Shown: positions 52,122-61,424, counted from the stretch's first letter. The stretch: 64,000 bases of DNA from Nocardioides luteus (GCF_014648595.1 NZ_BMRK01000006.1:124001-188000), one strand, 5' to 3'. The notes: generated from the letters alone by a model not told the origin. Translations and numbers: made by a program.

Positions 52122-53376
52122 GTGGACAACGAAATCCAGCTCATCAGCGACGGCCAAGGTCTGGCAGTCATCGGCGACCCCACCTCTGTCGAGCGTTTCT
52201 TGATGACCGAAGGTTTGCCGTCGACCGATCTCGGGCTACCAAGGCTCGGGAAGATCCTGAATCGAGGGGCGGCCGGAGCACAGGCAGGATCGGAGATCGC
52301 ATCCAGTTCAGGGCGCTGGGTGAAGCTCACCGAGGAGTCCGCTCAGGCGGTCAAGAAGTTCGGTCTGAGAAAGAGTGGGAAAGGCGGTCTCGACACCGGC
52401 GTGCTGAAGGGCGATAAAGGCCAGATCAAAGGTTTCGTGGAGTTTGCCTCTCGACCAGGCTCGGTTTTAACCAACCCTGCTCTGCTCGCCGGCGCCGCCG
52501 GAATCATGGCTCAGCTCGCGATGCAGCAGACCATGGACGAGATCACCGACTATCTTGCCGAGATCGACGAGAAGGTCGACGACGTGCTTCGCGCACAGAA
52601 GGACAGCGTGCTCGCAAGCATGATCGGCGCGGGCTTCGTGATCGAGGAGGCGATGACCATCCGAGATCGACGAGGTCGTGTCGATGAGATCACCTGGTCG
52701 AAGATTCAGACCGTGCCCGGGACCATCGCCGAGACCCAGGCGTACGCGTTGCGTCAGCTCGATGCGCTCGCGGAGAAGATGGAGACGAAGTCGAAGGTCG
52801 GTGATCTCGCTGAGATCGCGAAGGACGCCGAGATCAAGGCCAAGGAGTGGCTCGCCGTTCTCGCACGGTGCTTCAAGCCTCCAAGAGGCCATCGCGATAC
52901 TCGAGCTCGACCGCGTGCTGGATGCTTCTCCTGATGAGTCGGACGGCCATCGCCTCGGACTGCAAGCCGCCCGGCAGAACCGGCTCGACCTCATCACCAA
53001 GTGCACCGCGCGATTGATGGCGCGCATGGACGCTGCCGCTGACATCGCCAACGCCAAGGTGCTCCTGCACCCGACGAAGGCCCCCAGTCTCGTGCAGTCG
53101 AGCAACCACGTCTCAGGCGCGATCGTCGAGTTCCAAGGAAGACTCGGAATCGAGCAGAACCGCGACGACCTTGACCCTCGGCGCTGGACGCAGGCGGTGA
53201 CTGAGGTCCGCGACAAGGCTCTGGAATCAGGTGCGGAGAAGGTCGACGCGGCCAAGCGTCTCAGTACGGAGACCTTCGACCGGGCCAGGTCGACTACAGG
53301 CAAGCTCTCCGAACGAATCGCTGACCGCGCCCGGCGGCTCCGCTCGAATGACGATTCCCAGGATGAAAGCTCCTGA
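52122..53376 (+). pseudogene. Frameshifted gene: helical protein of unknown function
   Basis: A GTG start at 52122 (AGGA upstream) opens a frame that encodes about 251 good residues to EWLAVLARCF, then reads into nonsense ending at 52934. The continuation QEAIAILELDRVLDASPDES is one base out of frame and runs to a stop at 53376. Removing one C at 52878-52879 (AAGCCTCC) joins the two parts, and the total of 1255 bases is one more than a multiple of three. The joined protein of about 417 residues has a hydrophobic helix (NPALLAGAAGIMAQLAM) and long helical segments. Sequencing error or true mutation cannot be told apart. Confidence 0.7.
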
Positions 53377-53461
53377 GACCTCGTCGTGCGGACGCCCTCA
53401 ATCTGATGAGAAGGCGTCCGCAATTCAGACTTCAGGCTCCGTCGCGACGCATGCTGCGCAC

Positions 53462-53701
53462 ATGACCCGCGTCTCCTTGGCCATCATCGCGGCTCTCCTG
53501 GCGAGCAGCCTGCTTCTGCTCGGCGCCATTGTGGGGCTCTGGCCCGCGGACCCGCCCGCGTGTGGAACCGGCACACGCCCCGAGGGCATGTGCGTGTTCA
53601 GCTCACCCGATGAGCGGCAACCGCTGGCCCGCGATCTTCTCGCGGGCTCAGTCAGCATGACGCTGGTCGGTTACTACCTGTGGCGCAGACGGACGGTCTG
53701 A
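53462..53701 (+). CDS. Small membrane protein
   Basis: A 79-residue protein with two hydrophobic helices (VSLAIIAALLASSLLLLGAI at residues 4-23 and a second near SVSMTLVGYYLW at the end) and a Cys-containing loop. Low confidence start: an upstream in-frame extension to 53231 overlaps the frameshifted gene. No known family. Confidence 0.5.
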   Translation: MTRVSLAIIAALLASSLLLLGAIVGLWPADPPACGTGTRPEGMCVFSSPDERQPLARDLLAGSVSMTLVGYYLWRRRTV

Positions 53702-53709
53702 CGCACCGG

Positions 53710-54558
53710 TCAGTACGCGTAGAACCCGTGCCCGGACTTCTTGCCGAGCAGACCCGCGTCGACCATGCGGTCCAGGAGCGGCGGCGGGGAGTAGAGCGGC
53801 TCCTTGAACTCCTCGTACATCGAGATGCCGATCGCGCGGATGGTGTCGAGACCGATGAGGTCGGAGAGGGCGAGCGGGCCCATCGGGTGGCCGCAGCCGA
53901 GGACCATGCCGTTGTCGATGTCGGCGGCTGAGGCGTAGCCGGCCTCGTACATCCGGACGGCGCTGAGGAGGTAGGGCACCAGCAGGCTGTTGACCACGAA
54001 GCCGGCGCGGTCGGTGGCCTCGATCGGCTGCTTGCCGAGGGTCTTCTCGACGAAGGTCTGCATCCGCTCGACGGTCTCGGGCGAGGTGGTCAGACTGGGG
54101 ATCAGCTCGACCAGCTGCATCACCGGCGCAGGGTTGAAGAAATGCACGCCCATCACGTTGGTGGCGCGGCCGGAGACGGCGCCGAGCTTCACGATCGGGA
54201 TGGAGGAGGTGTTGGAGGCGAGGATCGCGTCGTCCTTCTCCAGCAGCGCGCCGACGGTGCGGAACAGGTCGAGCTTGACGTCCTCGCGCTCGGAGGCGGC
54301 CTCGACGACCAGGTCGCGGTCGCTCAGCCGCTGGAGGTCGGTGGTGAAGGTGATCCGGTCCATCGCCTCGGCGACGTCCTGCTCACTGATCTTGCCGCGG
54401 CTCGCGGCCTTCTCCAGGCTCCCGCGCACCTTCGCCTCAGCAGCGCTCACCGCCTCCTGACTGACCTCCACGGTGACGGTGTCGAGCCCTGCGCGAGCAC
54501 ACACCTCGGTGATCCCCGAGCCCATCAGCCCGCCACCGATCACGCCGATCCGATCCAT
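53710..54558 (-). CDS. 3-hydroxybutyryl-CoA dehydrogenase
   Basis: A 282-residue 3-hydroxyacyl-CoA dehydrogenase of the Hbd/FadB2 type. NAD-binding GGGLMGSGI near residue 8, the catalytic His in MGVHFFNPAPVM and the DRAGFVVNSLLVPYL block are intact. Acts on (S)-3-hydroxybutyryl-CoA. ATG at 54558 with AAGGAG six bases upstream; a start six codons earlier lacks spacing. A perfect palindrome overlaps its promoter. Confidence 0.92.
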   Translation of the reverse strand: MDRIGVIGGGLMGSGITEVCARAGLDTVTVEVSQEAVSAAEAKVRGSLEKAASRGKISEQDVAEAMDRITFTTDLQRLSDRDLVVEAASEREDVKLDLFRTVGALLEKDDAILASNTSSIPIVKLGAVSGRATNVMGVHFFNPAPVMQLVELIPSLTTSPETVERMQTFVEKTLGKQPIEATDRAGFVVNSLLVPYLLSAVRMYEAGYASAADIDNGMVLGCGHPMGPLALSDLIGLDTIRAIGISMYEEFKEPLYSPPPLLDRMVDAGLLGKKSGHGFYAY

Positions 54559-54602
54559 CCTCAGCTCCTTGCCCACAGCTCATCTCATCGAAGTACGTCG
54601 AC

Positions 54603-54630
54603 AGCCTAACCCATTTACTTGGACGTCCAA
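54603..54630 (-). promoter_or_regulatory. Promoter of the 3-hydroxybutyryl-CoA dehydrogenase gene
   Basis: On the minus strand TTGGAC (54625-54630) and TAGGCT (54603-54608) are separated by 16 bases, 45 bases upstream of the start codon. The -35 lies inside the 18-base palindrome. Confidence 0.45.
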
Positions 54631-54633
54631 GTA
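54616..54633. promoter_or_regulatory. Perfect 18-base palindromic operator
   Basis: TACTTGGACGTCCAAGTA is identical to its reverse complement. It overlaps the -35 of the 3-hydroxybutyryl-CoA dehydrogenase promoter, the place for a repressor. The form is that of TetR-family regulators of fatty acid degradation in actinobacteria. No such regulator gene is adjacent. Confidence 0.65.
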
Positions 54634-54664
54634 TCGCATCGACCGATCCCCTCCCCCGCGAGGA

Positions 54665-54979
54665 TCAGGCTCCCGACTCGCGCGCGACCCGGCGCTCGTG
54701 CAGCCGCTGCTGTGCCTCGGGCAGGTAGACCAGGCACGGCGCGTCGGCGTCGGGGTGCTTCTCCTTGAGGTGGAAGATCCAGCGGTCCATCGCGGCCATG
54801 TAGCCGTTGTCCTCGCCCGGCCGGTAGGTGGACCACGCACGATCGCCCTTGGCGGTGCAGACGGTGCAGCTGACCTTGTAGACGAACTGCTGGTCGGCGC
54901 CGACGTCGATCTTCACCGTCGCCAGCGGACCGGCCTCGACGCCGGCCTTCCGCTCGCGCGCCGAACGACTCGCCACCAT
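54665..54979 (-). CDS. Hypothetical protein
   Basis: A 104-residue soluble protein with a CxxC pair (VSCTVCTAKGD), a Trp-rich middle (RWIFHLKEKH) and no membrane segment. GGGGAG eight bases upstream of the ATG at 54979 supports translation; a GTG three codons earlier is also possible. The CxxC and His residues could bind a metal. No family recognised. Confidence 0.6.
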   Translation of the reverse strand: MVASRSARERKAGVEAGPLATVKIDVGADQQFVYKVSCTVCTAKGDRAWSTYRPGEDNGYMAAMDRWIFHLKEKHPDADAPCLVYLPEAQQRLHERRVARESGA

Positions 54980-55067
54980 GTCCACCACTCCCCTGACCGA
55001 TCACCGCCAGACCGTCGGCCGAGCTCTCGCGCAGCCTAGCGCGCTGGCCCTCGCCCCGGCACCGGGC

Positions 55068-55865
55068 CTAGGAGAGCCGGCGGCGGGCCCGCAGCGTACG
55101 CACGCCGTACGCGGCCCACCAGCCGATCACGAGGAGCACGAGCACGCCGACGAGCGCGGCGCCGCCGCCGGTCGCGGCTCCGGAGAGCACGCCCTCGACG
55201 AGGTCACGCGGGGAGAGTCCAGCCTCGCCCCAGAGGCGGTACGTCCCGGCGACCGCCCCGACCCCGATCGCACCAGCGGCGACCCCGATCGGCCACCCGC
55301 TCCTGGGCCGGACCCTGCGCAGCCGGTCCCGGCGCCGCCACAGGTGGACGCCGATCAGCACCAGTCCGAGGACCGTGCTCACGTGCTGCAGCGCCCTCGC
55401 CCAGGTCAGCGAGCCGAAGAGCGGTTCGCGGAGGAGACCGACGTGCAGGACGACCCATCCGTCGCCGTGGGTGAAGGAGTCCCACACCAGGTGGGTCGCG
55501 ACCCCGATCAGCAGCGAGAGCAGCACCCAGCCGGCCCGGGCGACGCTCGTACCGAGCCCGCTCGGCGGCTCCGGCCCGAGGCGATCCACCCCGACGAGCG
55601 ACGCGAGGGGCCGGGCAGCGACCCAGCACAGGAGGGTCAGCGCCAGCGCGTAGGGCAGGCTCACCGTGACCGCTCCGACCAGGCTGTGCGAGGTCGTGGC
55701 GTTCATGAACGGCTCGTACCACGACTGGGCGCTCACCGGGACCGGCATCCTGCGGGCGAAGTAGGGCGCGTCCGGTGCCATCGCTCCCGCCACCAGCGCC
55801 ACCACGCTGAACGGGTGGCGAAGCAGCGGGAGCACCGCGGCAGGGTGCGAGAGCGTGAACGGCAT
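55068..55865 (-). CDS. DUF4184 family membrane protein
   Basis: A 265-residue integral membrane protein beginning MPFTLSHPAAVLPL, the DUF4184 signature, with MAPDAPYF and THLVWDSFTHGDGW further on (His/Asp residues resembling a membrane-bound hydrolase). About six hydrophobic helices. Function of the family is unknown. Confidence 0.85.
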   Translation of the reverse strand: MPFTLSHPAAVLPLLRHPFSVVALVAGAMAPDAPYFARRMPVPVSAQSWYEPFMNATTSHSLVGAVTVSLPYALALTLLCWVAARPLASLVGVDRLGPEPPSGLGTSVARAGWVLLSLLIGVATHLVWDSFTHGDGWVVLHVGLLREPLFGSLTWARALQHVSTVLGLVLIGVHLWRRRDRLRRVRPRSGWPIGVAAGAIGVGAVAGTYRLWGEAGLSPRDLVEGVLSGAATGGGAALVGVLVLLVIGWWAAYGVRTLRARRRLS

Positions 55866-55960
55866 GCGCCAATCCCACCCCATGCGCCTCATCCGTCCCA
55901 AACCAGGCGGCACGAGGGCGGTCGCGCGCCTATCGTGGAGGCCCGACGAACGGAGCCTTG

Positions 55961-56491
55961 GTGACGATGCCATCGGTGCAGGTCCGACCCGGGTCGGTCA
56001 CCGACCTCCCCGCAGCCCTCAGTCTTCTCGACGACGCCGTTCGCTGGCTCACCGCGCAGGGACGCACCGGCCAGTGGGGCACGGAGCCGTTCTCCGCGAT
56101 CGAGGCACGCGTCGAGCAGATCCGGCAGATGCTCTCCGAGCGCACCGCCCGGATCGCGGAGGTCGGCGGCGAGGTCGCCGGGGTCGCGGTCCTGGCGGAC
56201 GAGCCGATGCCGTACGTCGAACGTCTCGACAGGCCCGAGCTCTACCTGCAGCTGATCGTCACCGACCGCGACCGCAGCGGGTCCGGCATCGGCAAGGTCC
56301 TGATCGAGGACGCCGTCGCGATCGCCCGTCAGCGCGGCATCGGGCTGGTGCGCCTCGACTGCTACGCCGGCGACGACGGCGCCCTGATCGGGGCCTACGA
56401 GCGGCTCGGGTTCACGGTGGAGGATCGGTTCACGGTCGACACCGGGAAGGCCGAGCCGTGGCCGGGCGCGGTGCTGCGGATGGAGCTCTGA
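55961..56491 (+). CDS. GNAT family N-acetyltransferase
   Basis: A 176-residue GNAT protein. The acetyl-CoA site is RDRSGSGIGKVLIEDA (Q/RxxGxG/A type) near residue 105, followed by YERLGFTVEDRF. GTG at 55961 chosen because GGAG lies five bases upstream; a TTG one codon before and an ATG two codons later are possible. Substrate unknown. Confidence 0.82.
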   Translation: MTMPSVQVRPGSVTDLPAALSLLDDAVRWLTAQGRTGQWGTEPFSAIEARVEQIRQMLSERTARIAEVGGEVAGVAVLADEPMPYVERLDRPELYLQLIVTDRDRSGSGIGKVLIEDAVAIARQRGIGLVRLDCYAGDDGALIGAYERLGFTVEDRFTVDTGKAEPWPGAVLRMEL

Positions 56492-56551
56492 GCCGCGCCC
56501 GATGACCGGCAAGGGCAGATCACCTTTTGCCTCTCCGATCGTTCACCAGGC

Positions 56552-58366
56552 ATGCGCCGCGTCCTTGCGAGATTCCTCGGTCTGGCCCTTGCACTTCCGC
56601 TCGCCTCGCTCGCGGTCGTCCCGGACGCAGCGGCCGCGGCGCCGTACGTCGTGCGGACCCTCCACTTCAAGGTCGAGGTGGGGCCGAGCGCCGCCACCAG
56701 GACCTGTGACGTGGTCGGCGACCTCTACCTCCCGCGGACGGCCTCGGCGAAGCGGCGGGTGCCCGCGATCATGACCACCAACGGGTTCGGTGGCTCCAAG
56801 GACGACCAGGCCGGGATCGGCAGGTCAGCAGCGAGCCGCGGTTACGCGGTGCTCGCCTACTCCGGCCTCGGCTTCGGCGGCTCGGGCTGCAAGATCACCC
56901 TCGACGACCCGGACTGGGACGGGAAGGCCGCCAGCCAGCTCGTCAGCTACCTCGGCGGCGCGCCCGGCATCGCCTTCACCGACACCCGCCACACCGAGCC
57001 CGCGCCGCGGCTGACCGCGGTCAAGGTCGACCGCACCGCCCACGACGGCCGCCGCCGGGCGCACGACCCACGGGTCGGGATGATCGGCGGCTCCTACGGC
57101 GGCCAGGTGCAGTTCGCCGCCGCCTCGGTCGACCCGCGCATCGACACCATCGTGCCGATGATCACCTGGAACGACCTCTCCTACTCGCTCGGCCCCAACA
57201 ACACCGACCTGCGCACCGGCGTCACCAGCCGTACGCCGGGGGCGACCAAGCTCGCCTGGGGACTCAGCTTCGCGGCGCTCGGCACCGTCGAGGGCGTGCG
57301 CCACGCCCCGGAGGACCCGAGCCGTCTGCTCGGCTGCCCGAACTTCGCGAACTTCGTCTGCGGAGCCCTCGTCACCGGTGGTGCCACGGGCTACTTCGAC
57401 CCCGCCTCGGTCGCGAAGCTGCGGCACGCCTCGGTGGCCGACTACGTCGAGCGCATCCGCATCCCGACGCTGCTGCTGCAGGGGCAGGCCGACACGCTCT
57501 TCAACCTCAACGAGGCCGCTGCTACCTACCGAGCGCTGCGCGCCCAGGGCACGCCGGTCAAGATGGTCTGGCACTCCTGGGGCCACTCCGGGCCCGCCGC
57601 ACCGGGCGAGTTCGACAGCTCCAACCCCGACCCCGCCACTCAGTACGAGGCCCGGCGCGTCTTCGACTGGTTCGCGCGCTACCTCAAGGACGAGCAGGTC
57701 AGCACCGGGCCGGCGTTCGCGTGGTTCCGCGACTGGGTCGACTACCGCGGCATCGCCACGAAGGCGTACGGGACCTCCTCGACGTTCCCGGTGGGCTCGC
57801 CGCGCTCCTACTACCTCTCGGGCACGTCGCTGATCGCCACCTCGAAGCGACCGAAGGCCGCCACCCGTTCGTTCGTGGTGCCGGCCGCCGGCCTGCCCAC
57901 CCGGATCGACCCGATGGACGTCTTCGGCGACCTGCTCGACCTACCGCTGCCCGAGGCCGATCTGCCCGGGACCAGCGCCACCTGGACCGGCGGCAGGCTC
58001 GTGAAGCCGGTCGATGTCGTCGGTGCGCCGCGGCTGGCGCTGGAGGTCGACGCGCCCGCAGCCCGCGGCGGTGCCCCCGCGACCGACCTGGTGCTCTTCG
58101 TACGTCTCCAGGACGTCGGGCCCGACGGCGTCGCCAGCGACATCGAGCACCTCACCGCGCCCGTCCGGGTGCCGGACGCGACCAAGCGGTTCGCGGTCAC
58201 GCTGCCCGCTGTCGTGCACCGGTTCGCGCCCGGCCACAAGGTGCGCCTGGTCGTCGCCGGCGGCTCGCTCAACTACCGCGGCGGGCTCGTGCCGGGCCCG
58301 GTCTCGATCACGACCGGCAGCACCGCGCAGGCGCTCCACCTCCCGGTCACCGGCTGCAGCTGCTAG
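56552..58366 (+). CDS. Secreted CocE/S15-type X-Pro dipeptidyl-peptidase-like hydrolase
   Basis: A 604-residue exported enzyme. Signal peptide MRRVLARFLGLALALPLASL followed by AAAAAP. The nucleophile elbow is GGSYGG near residue 180, the acid in LLQGQADTLFN and the His in SWGHSGPA. A C-terminal jelly-roll domain (HKVRLVVAGGSLNY) completes the S15 layout. Probably an extracellular peptidase or esterase. Confidence 0.85.
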   Translation: MRRVLARFLGLALALPLASLAVVPDAAAAAPYVVRTLHFKVEVGPSAATRTCDVVGDLYLPRTASAKRRVPAIMTTNGFGGSKDDQAGIGRSAASRGYAVLAYSGLGFGGSGCKITLDDPDWDGKAASQLVSYLGGAPGIAFTDTRHTEPAPRLTAVKVDRTAHDGRRRAHDPRVGMIGGSYGGQVQFAAASVDPRIDTIVPMITWNDLSYSLGPNNTDLRTGVTSRTPGATKLAWGLSFAALGTVEGVRHAPEDPSRLLGCPNFANFVCGALVTGGATGYFDPASVAKLRHASVADYVERIRIPTLLLQGQADTLFNLNEAAATYRALRAQGTPVKMVWHSWGHSGPAAPGEFDSSNPDPATQYEARRVFDWFARYLKDEQVSTGPAFAWFRDWVDYRGIATKAYGTSSTFPVGSPRSYYLSGTSLIATSKRPKAATRSFVVPAAGLPTRIDPMDVFGDLLDLPLPEADLPGTSATWTGGRLVKPVDVVGAPRLALEVDAPAARGGAPATDLVLFVRLQDVGPDGVASDIEHLTAPVRVPDATKRFAVTLPAVVHRFAPGHKVRLVVAGGSLNYRGGLVPGPVSITTGSTAQALHLPVTGCSC

Positions 58367-58481
58367 CAACCTGCCTGCCGGCGAGACGTGCCTCGGTCCA
58401 GGAACGCTCCGAGCGCCGCGACGGCCATGGCCACCAGCACGACCCCGACCCGGCGAGCGACCCCCACCGCTGGGCGCTGGT

Positions 58482-58766
58482 TCAGCGGCGCTCGGTCAGG
58501 TGGATCGTCACCTGGCCGCCGGCCGACTTGCCGAGCGTCGCGAGCAGGTCGCCTCTGACGGGCAGCTTGTGGGTGCCGTCGCCGAGGGCCATGAAGGAGG
58601 TCTCGATGGGGTGGCCGTCGATGGTGCCGGCGACCTTGACGAGCCCGCGGGTGCCGAAGAACTCCGCGGACCAGTCGGTGACCACATAGGTCCAGCCGCC
58701 CTTGGCGTCGCTGCGGGTCAGGGTGGCGGTGAAGGTCTTGTCCAGCGGTGTGATGGTGGTGCTCAT
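58482..58766 (-). CDS. DUF1905 family protein
   Basis: A 94-residue beta-rich protein with the DUF1905 pattern ([20 protein letters not shown] and [17 protein letters not shown]). Function unknown; often found with YdeI/SRPBCC-type proteins. It lies 36 bases downstream of the ArsR-SRPBCC gene on the same strand and is probably co-transcribed. Confidence 0.82.
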   Translation of the reverse strand: MSTTITPLDKTFTATLTRSDAKGGWTYVVTDWSAEFFGTRGLVKVAGTIDGHPIETSFMALGDGTHKLPVRGDLLATLGKSAGGQVTIHLTERR

Positions 58767-58802
58767 GATCGTTCCTCTCGATGGGTGAGGATCGGGCGCT
58801 GG

Positions 58803-59582
58803 TCAGCTAGGTCCGTACATCTGGGATCCCGGCGTGGTCAGGGTCTCCCCCGTCTCCAGCCAGGTCTTGAGGCCGGACAGGATCATCGGCCAGCCGCCGT
58901 AGAGCTCGGCGGGCGCGTCCTCGCCGAGCTGGTCGTGGGTGACGGTGAGGCGGCAGGAGTCACCCACCGGCTCGATCTCCCAGGTCACCCGCGTGGTCCC
59001 CTGCGCCTCGGCCTGCGGCGACCAGAGCGTACGCAGCGCCTGCACGAGCCTCCGGGGCGGCTCGACCACGAGGTTCTCCCCCTCCACGAGCGGGTCGTCG
59101 GAATTCGGATGCTCCATCGTGAAGCTCGATCCCGGCTCCCACGCGGAGTGGACGCCGGCGCCGAAGTGGTACTTCGCCCGGATGGCCGGGTCGGTGATCG
59201 CCTCCCACAACCGCTCAGGTGTGGTGCGGATGTAGATCTCGAAGACTTTCTCCATCGTGCGCTCCAGGTCTCGTCTCAGCTCGGTGAGCCCACCGGCCCA
59301 CGCCTCGGTGTACTTGGTGACCCACCGGTCGTGGATCTCGCGGATGGGCACGACGTTGAGGAAGTGGCGCTTCTCCCGGCCGCGCCGCACCGCGACGACG
59401 AGGCCGGCCTCCTCGAGCACCGCCAGGTGCTTGGCCACCGCCGGACGGGTCATCTCGTGACGGCTCACCAGCGCGGACAACGTCTGGCCGTCGTCCTGCA
59501 GCAGCGCATCGAGCAGCGACCGCCGAGTCGGGTCACCGAGCGCTCGAAACACCTGTTCCACGTCTCCACGATAGGAAGCCAT
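58803..59582 (-). CDS. ArsR-type winged helix fused to SRPBCC/AHSA1 domain
   Basis: A 259-residue two-domain protein. Residues 1-95 form an ArsR-type DNA-binding domain (RALGDPTRRSLLDALL, SRHEMTRPAVAKHLAVLEEA). Residues 110-255 are an SRPBCC/AHSA1 ligand-binding fold (EIYIRTTPERLWEAITDP, WEPGSSFTME). Normally these are two adjacent genes; fusion makes a one-component ligand sensor. CCATT and AATGG arms (59579-59600) cover the start codon and could be an autoregulatory site. DUF1905 gene follows. Confidence 0.85.
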   Translation of the reverse strand: MASYRGDVEQVFRALGDPTRRSLLDALLQDDGQTLSALVSRHEMTRPAVAKHLAVLEEAGLVVAVRRGREKRHFLNVVPIREIHDRWVTKYTEAWAGGLTELRRDLERTMEKVFEIYIRTTPERLWEAITDPAIRAKYHFGAGVHSAWEPGSSFTMEHPNSDDPLVEGENLVVEPPRRLVQALRTLWSPQAEAQGTTRVTWEIEPVGDSCRLTVTHDQLGEDAPAELYGGWPMILSGLKTWLETGETLTTPGSQMYGPS

Positions 59583-59602
59583 TTGGTTTCATGTCAATGG
59601 TC

Positions 59603-61294
59603 TCAGGCGACGACCTCCGCGCGGCCGCCGCGCACCCGCACCCGCCGCGCGGCCGACGCCCGGCGGATCCAGTGGCGGTCGTGGGTGACCGTCACGACGG
59701 CCCCGGGATGCCCGTCGAGCGCGTCCTCGAGCTGCTCGACCAGCTCGGGGTCGAGATGGTTGGTCGGCTCGTCGAGGAGGAGTACGTCACCGGGGTCCGC
59801 CAGCGCGATCGCGAGGTCGAGACGGCGTCGCTGCCCGACCGACAGGGCCCGCACGGGACGCCGCAGGTCCTCGGCGCGCAGCAGCCCGAACCGTCTTAGC
59901 CTCTCGGCGGCGTCTTCGCGGTGGATGCCGAGAGCACGGGCGAAGACGCCCACCGCGGTGCCCGCTGGCGGCGCGGCCACGTCCTGAGGTAGCCAGGAGA
60001 CGCGGACACCCGGAGTCCGGAGGACGTCGCCGGCGTCCGGAGCGAGCTCACCGGCGAGCAGCCGCAGGAGCGTCGTCTTGCCGGCTCCGTTGGGCCCGGT
60101 GACCAGCCAGCGGTCGCCCGCACCCAGCGACCACTCCTCCATCTGCAGCCGAGCGCCGTCCTCGTGAGCGATGCCGCGAAGGACGACCGACGGACCGTCC
60201 GAGGCAGCCTCGACGGAGGCGAGCCCGGCGGTGAACCGAAGCGGCTCCGGCGGCGGTGCGACGGGCTCGGCGCGCAGCCGGGCGACGCGCTCCTTGGCCA
60301 TCCGGATGCGGCCCATCGCCCCGTGGTCGCGGCCCCGCGCCCGGAAGGCACCGTGGCCGAAGCCGTCGAGCTCGAGCTTGCGCGGGATCGCCTGGAGCCG
60401 GAACGAGTTGGCCTCGACCAGCGCCTCGTTGCGCGCGAGCTCGGCTTTCCAGGCCTCGTGCCGCTCCGCCTGGCGGCGCCGCTCGGTCGCACGCGCTGTC
60501 AGGAAGCCGGCGTAGCCGTTGCCGTAGCGGCGCAGCCCGCCGTCGCGTACCTGGACGATGTCGTCGGCGAACCGTTCGAGGAAGGCGCGGTCGTGGGTGA
60601 CCACCACCATCGCGCCGCGATGCGCGGCGAGCCGGCCCTCGAGCCAGGCCAGCGCCGAGGCGTCGAGATCGTTGGTCGGCTCGTCCAGGAGCAGCAGCTC
60701 GGCGTTGGCCGAGAGTGCGACAGCCAGGGCGATCCGGGCGCACTCTCCCCCGGAGAGCCCGCTCACCGCACGCCCCCGGTCCAGACCGCCGAGGCCGAGC
60801 TGGTCGAGGGCCGCATCGACGCGCTGGTCGACGCCGTAGCCGTCGCGCGCCTCGAACCGGTCGGTCAGGTCGCCGAGCTCGGCGAGGAGAGCAGGCTGCG
60901 CATGCTCGTCGGCGACGGCGAGACGCTCGGCGCAGCGCCGCAGCCGCGACTCGAGCCCACGCAGGTCGGCGAGCAGCAGATCGACAGCATCGCGCACCGT
61001 CGCGCCGGCCGGGAACCGAGGCGCCTGGGAGGCGTGCGCGAGGCCGCCGGGGAGGTCGACACGCGTCTCGCCGGCAACAGGCGCCAGGACGCCCGCGAAC
61101 AGGTCGAGCAGCGTGGACTTCCCGGCACCGTTGTCGCCGATGACGGCGACCCGCTCGGTCGGGCCGACCACGAGGTCGACGCGGTCGAGGACGATCCGCT
61201 CGCCGAAGCGAACGGTGGTCGAGCGCAGCTCACAGACACGGTGGGTGCGCGGGTCGGAGGTGACAGAAGAGGTGACAGAAGCAGCAGGGAACAA
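59603..61294 (-). CDS. ABC-F family ribosomal protection ATPase
   Basis: A 563-residue protein with two ABC domains and no membrane segment. Walker A GDNGAGKST and GPNGAGKTT; signatures LSGGE and LSVGQ; Walker B LLLLDEPTNDLD and VLLLDEPTNHLD; a charged inter-domain linker (about 255-330). This is the layout of ABC-F proteins that free the ribosome of macrolides, lincosamides or related drugs. TTG start at 61294 with AAGGAG seven bases upstream. A leader with uORF and two hairpins precedes it, typical for drug-induced resistance genes. Confidence 0.88.
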   Translation of the reverse strand: MFPAASVTSSVTSDPRTHRVCELRSTTVRFGERIVLDRVDLVVGPTERVAVIGDNGAGKSTLLDLFAGVLAPVAGETRVDLPGGLAHASQAPRFPAGATVRDAVDLLLADLRGLESRLRRCAERLAVADEHAQPALLAELGDLTDRFEARDGYGVDQRVDAALDQLGLGGLDRGRAVSGLSGGECARIALAVALSANAELLLLDEPTNDLDASALAWLEGRLAAHRGAMVVVTHDRAFLERFADDIVQVRDGGLRRYGNGYAGFLTARATERRRQAERHEAWKAELARNEALVEANSFRLQAIPRKLELDGFGHGAFRARGRDHGAMGRIRMAKERVARLRAEPVAPPPEPLRFTAGLASVEAASDGPSVVLRGIAHEDGARLQMEEWSLGAGDRWLVTGPNGAGKTTLLRLLAGELAPDAGDVLRTPGVRVSWLPQDVAAPPAGTAVGVFARALGIHREDAAERLRRFGLLRAEDLRRPVRALSVGQRRRLDLAIALADPGDVLLLDEPTNHLDPELVEQLEDALDGHPGAVVTVTHDRHWIRRASAARRVRVRGGRAEVVA

Positions 61295-61337
61295 GGTGGA
61301 GCTCCTTGTGGCGACGGGTCGGGAAATAGACCTCGAA

Positions 61338-61396
61338 CGCACCGCTCGGACGGTGCGGTCGCTCAGGACCCACTGCGGAGGTGTCTCGACGCAGTG
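61338..61396 (-). promoter_or_regulatory. Two-hairpin leader, candidate attenuator of the ABC-F gene
   Basis: Stem 1 pairs 61371-61377 with 61390-61396 (CACTGCG/CGCAGTG). Stem 2 pairs 61338-61344 with 61351-61357 (CGCACCG/CGGTGCG). Both lie between the uORF and the ABC-F ribosome site. Ribosome stalling on the uORF could change which fold forms. No long U-run follows stem 2, so termination is not certain. Confidence 0.45.
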
Positions 61397-61403
61397 TCCC
61401 GAT

Positions 61404-61424
61404 CTATCGCTTCAGAGTGCCCAT
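61404..61424 (-). CDS. Leader peptide uORF of the ABC-F gene (MGTLKR)
   Basis: A six-codon frame, ATG to TAG, coding for Met-Gly-Thr-Leu-Lys-Arg. The -10-like TACCGT ends about 8 bases upstream of the ATG, so the message would begin at or very near the start codon and the uORF would be leaderless, a form used by actinobacterial antibiotic-induced genes. No Shine-Dalgarno is present, in agreement. Predicted to act in cis rather than as a peptide. Confidence 0.45.
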   Translation of the reverse strand: MGTLKR

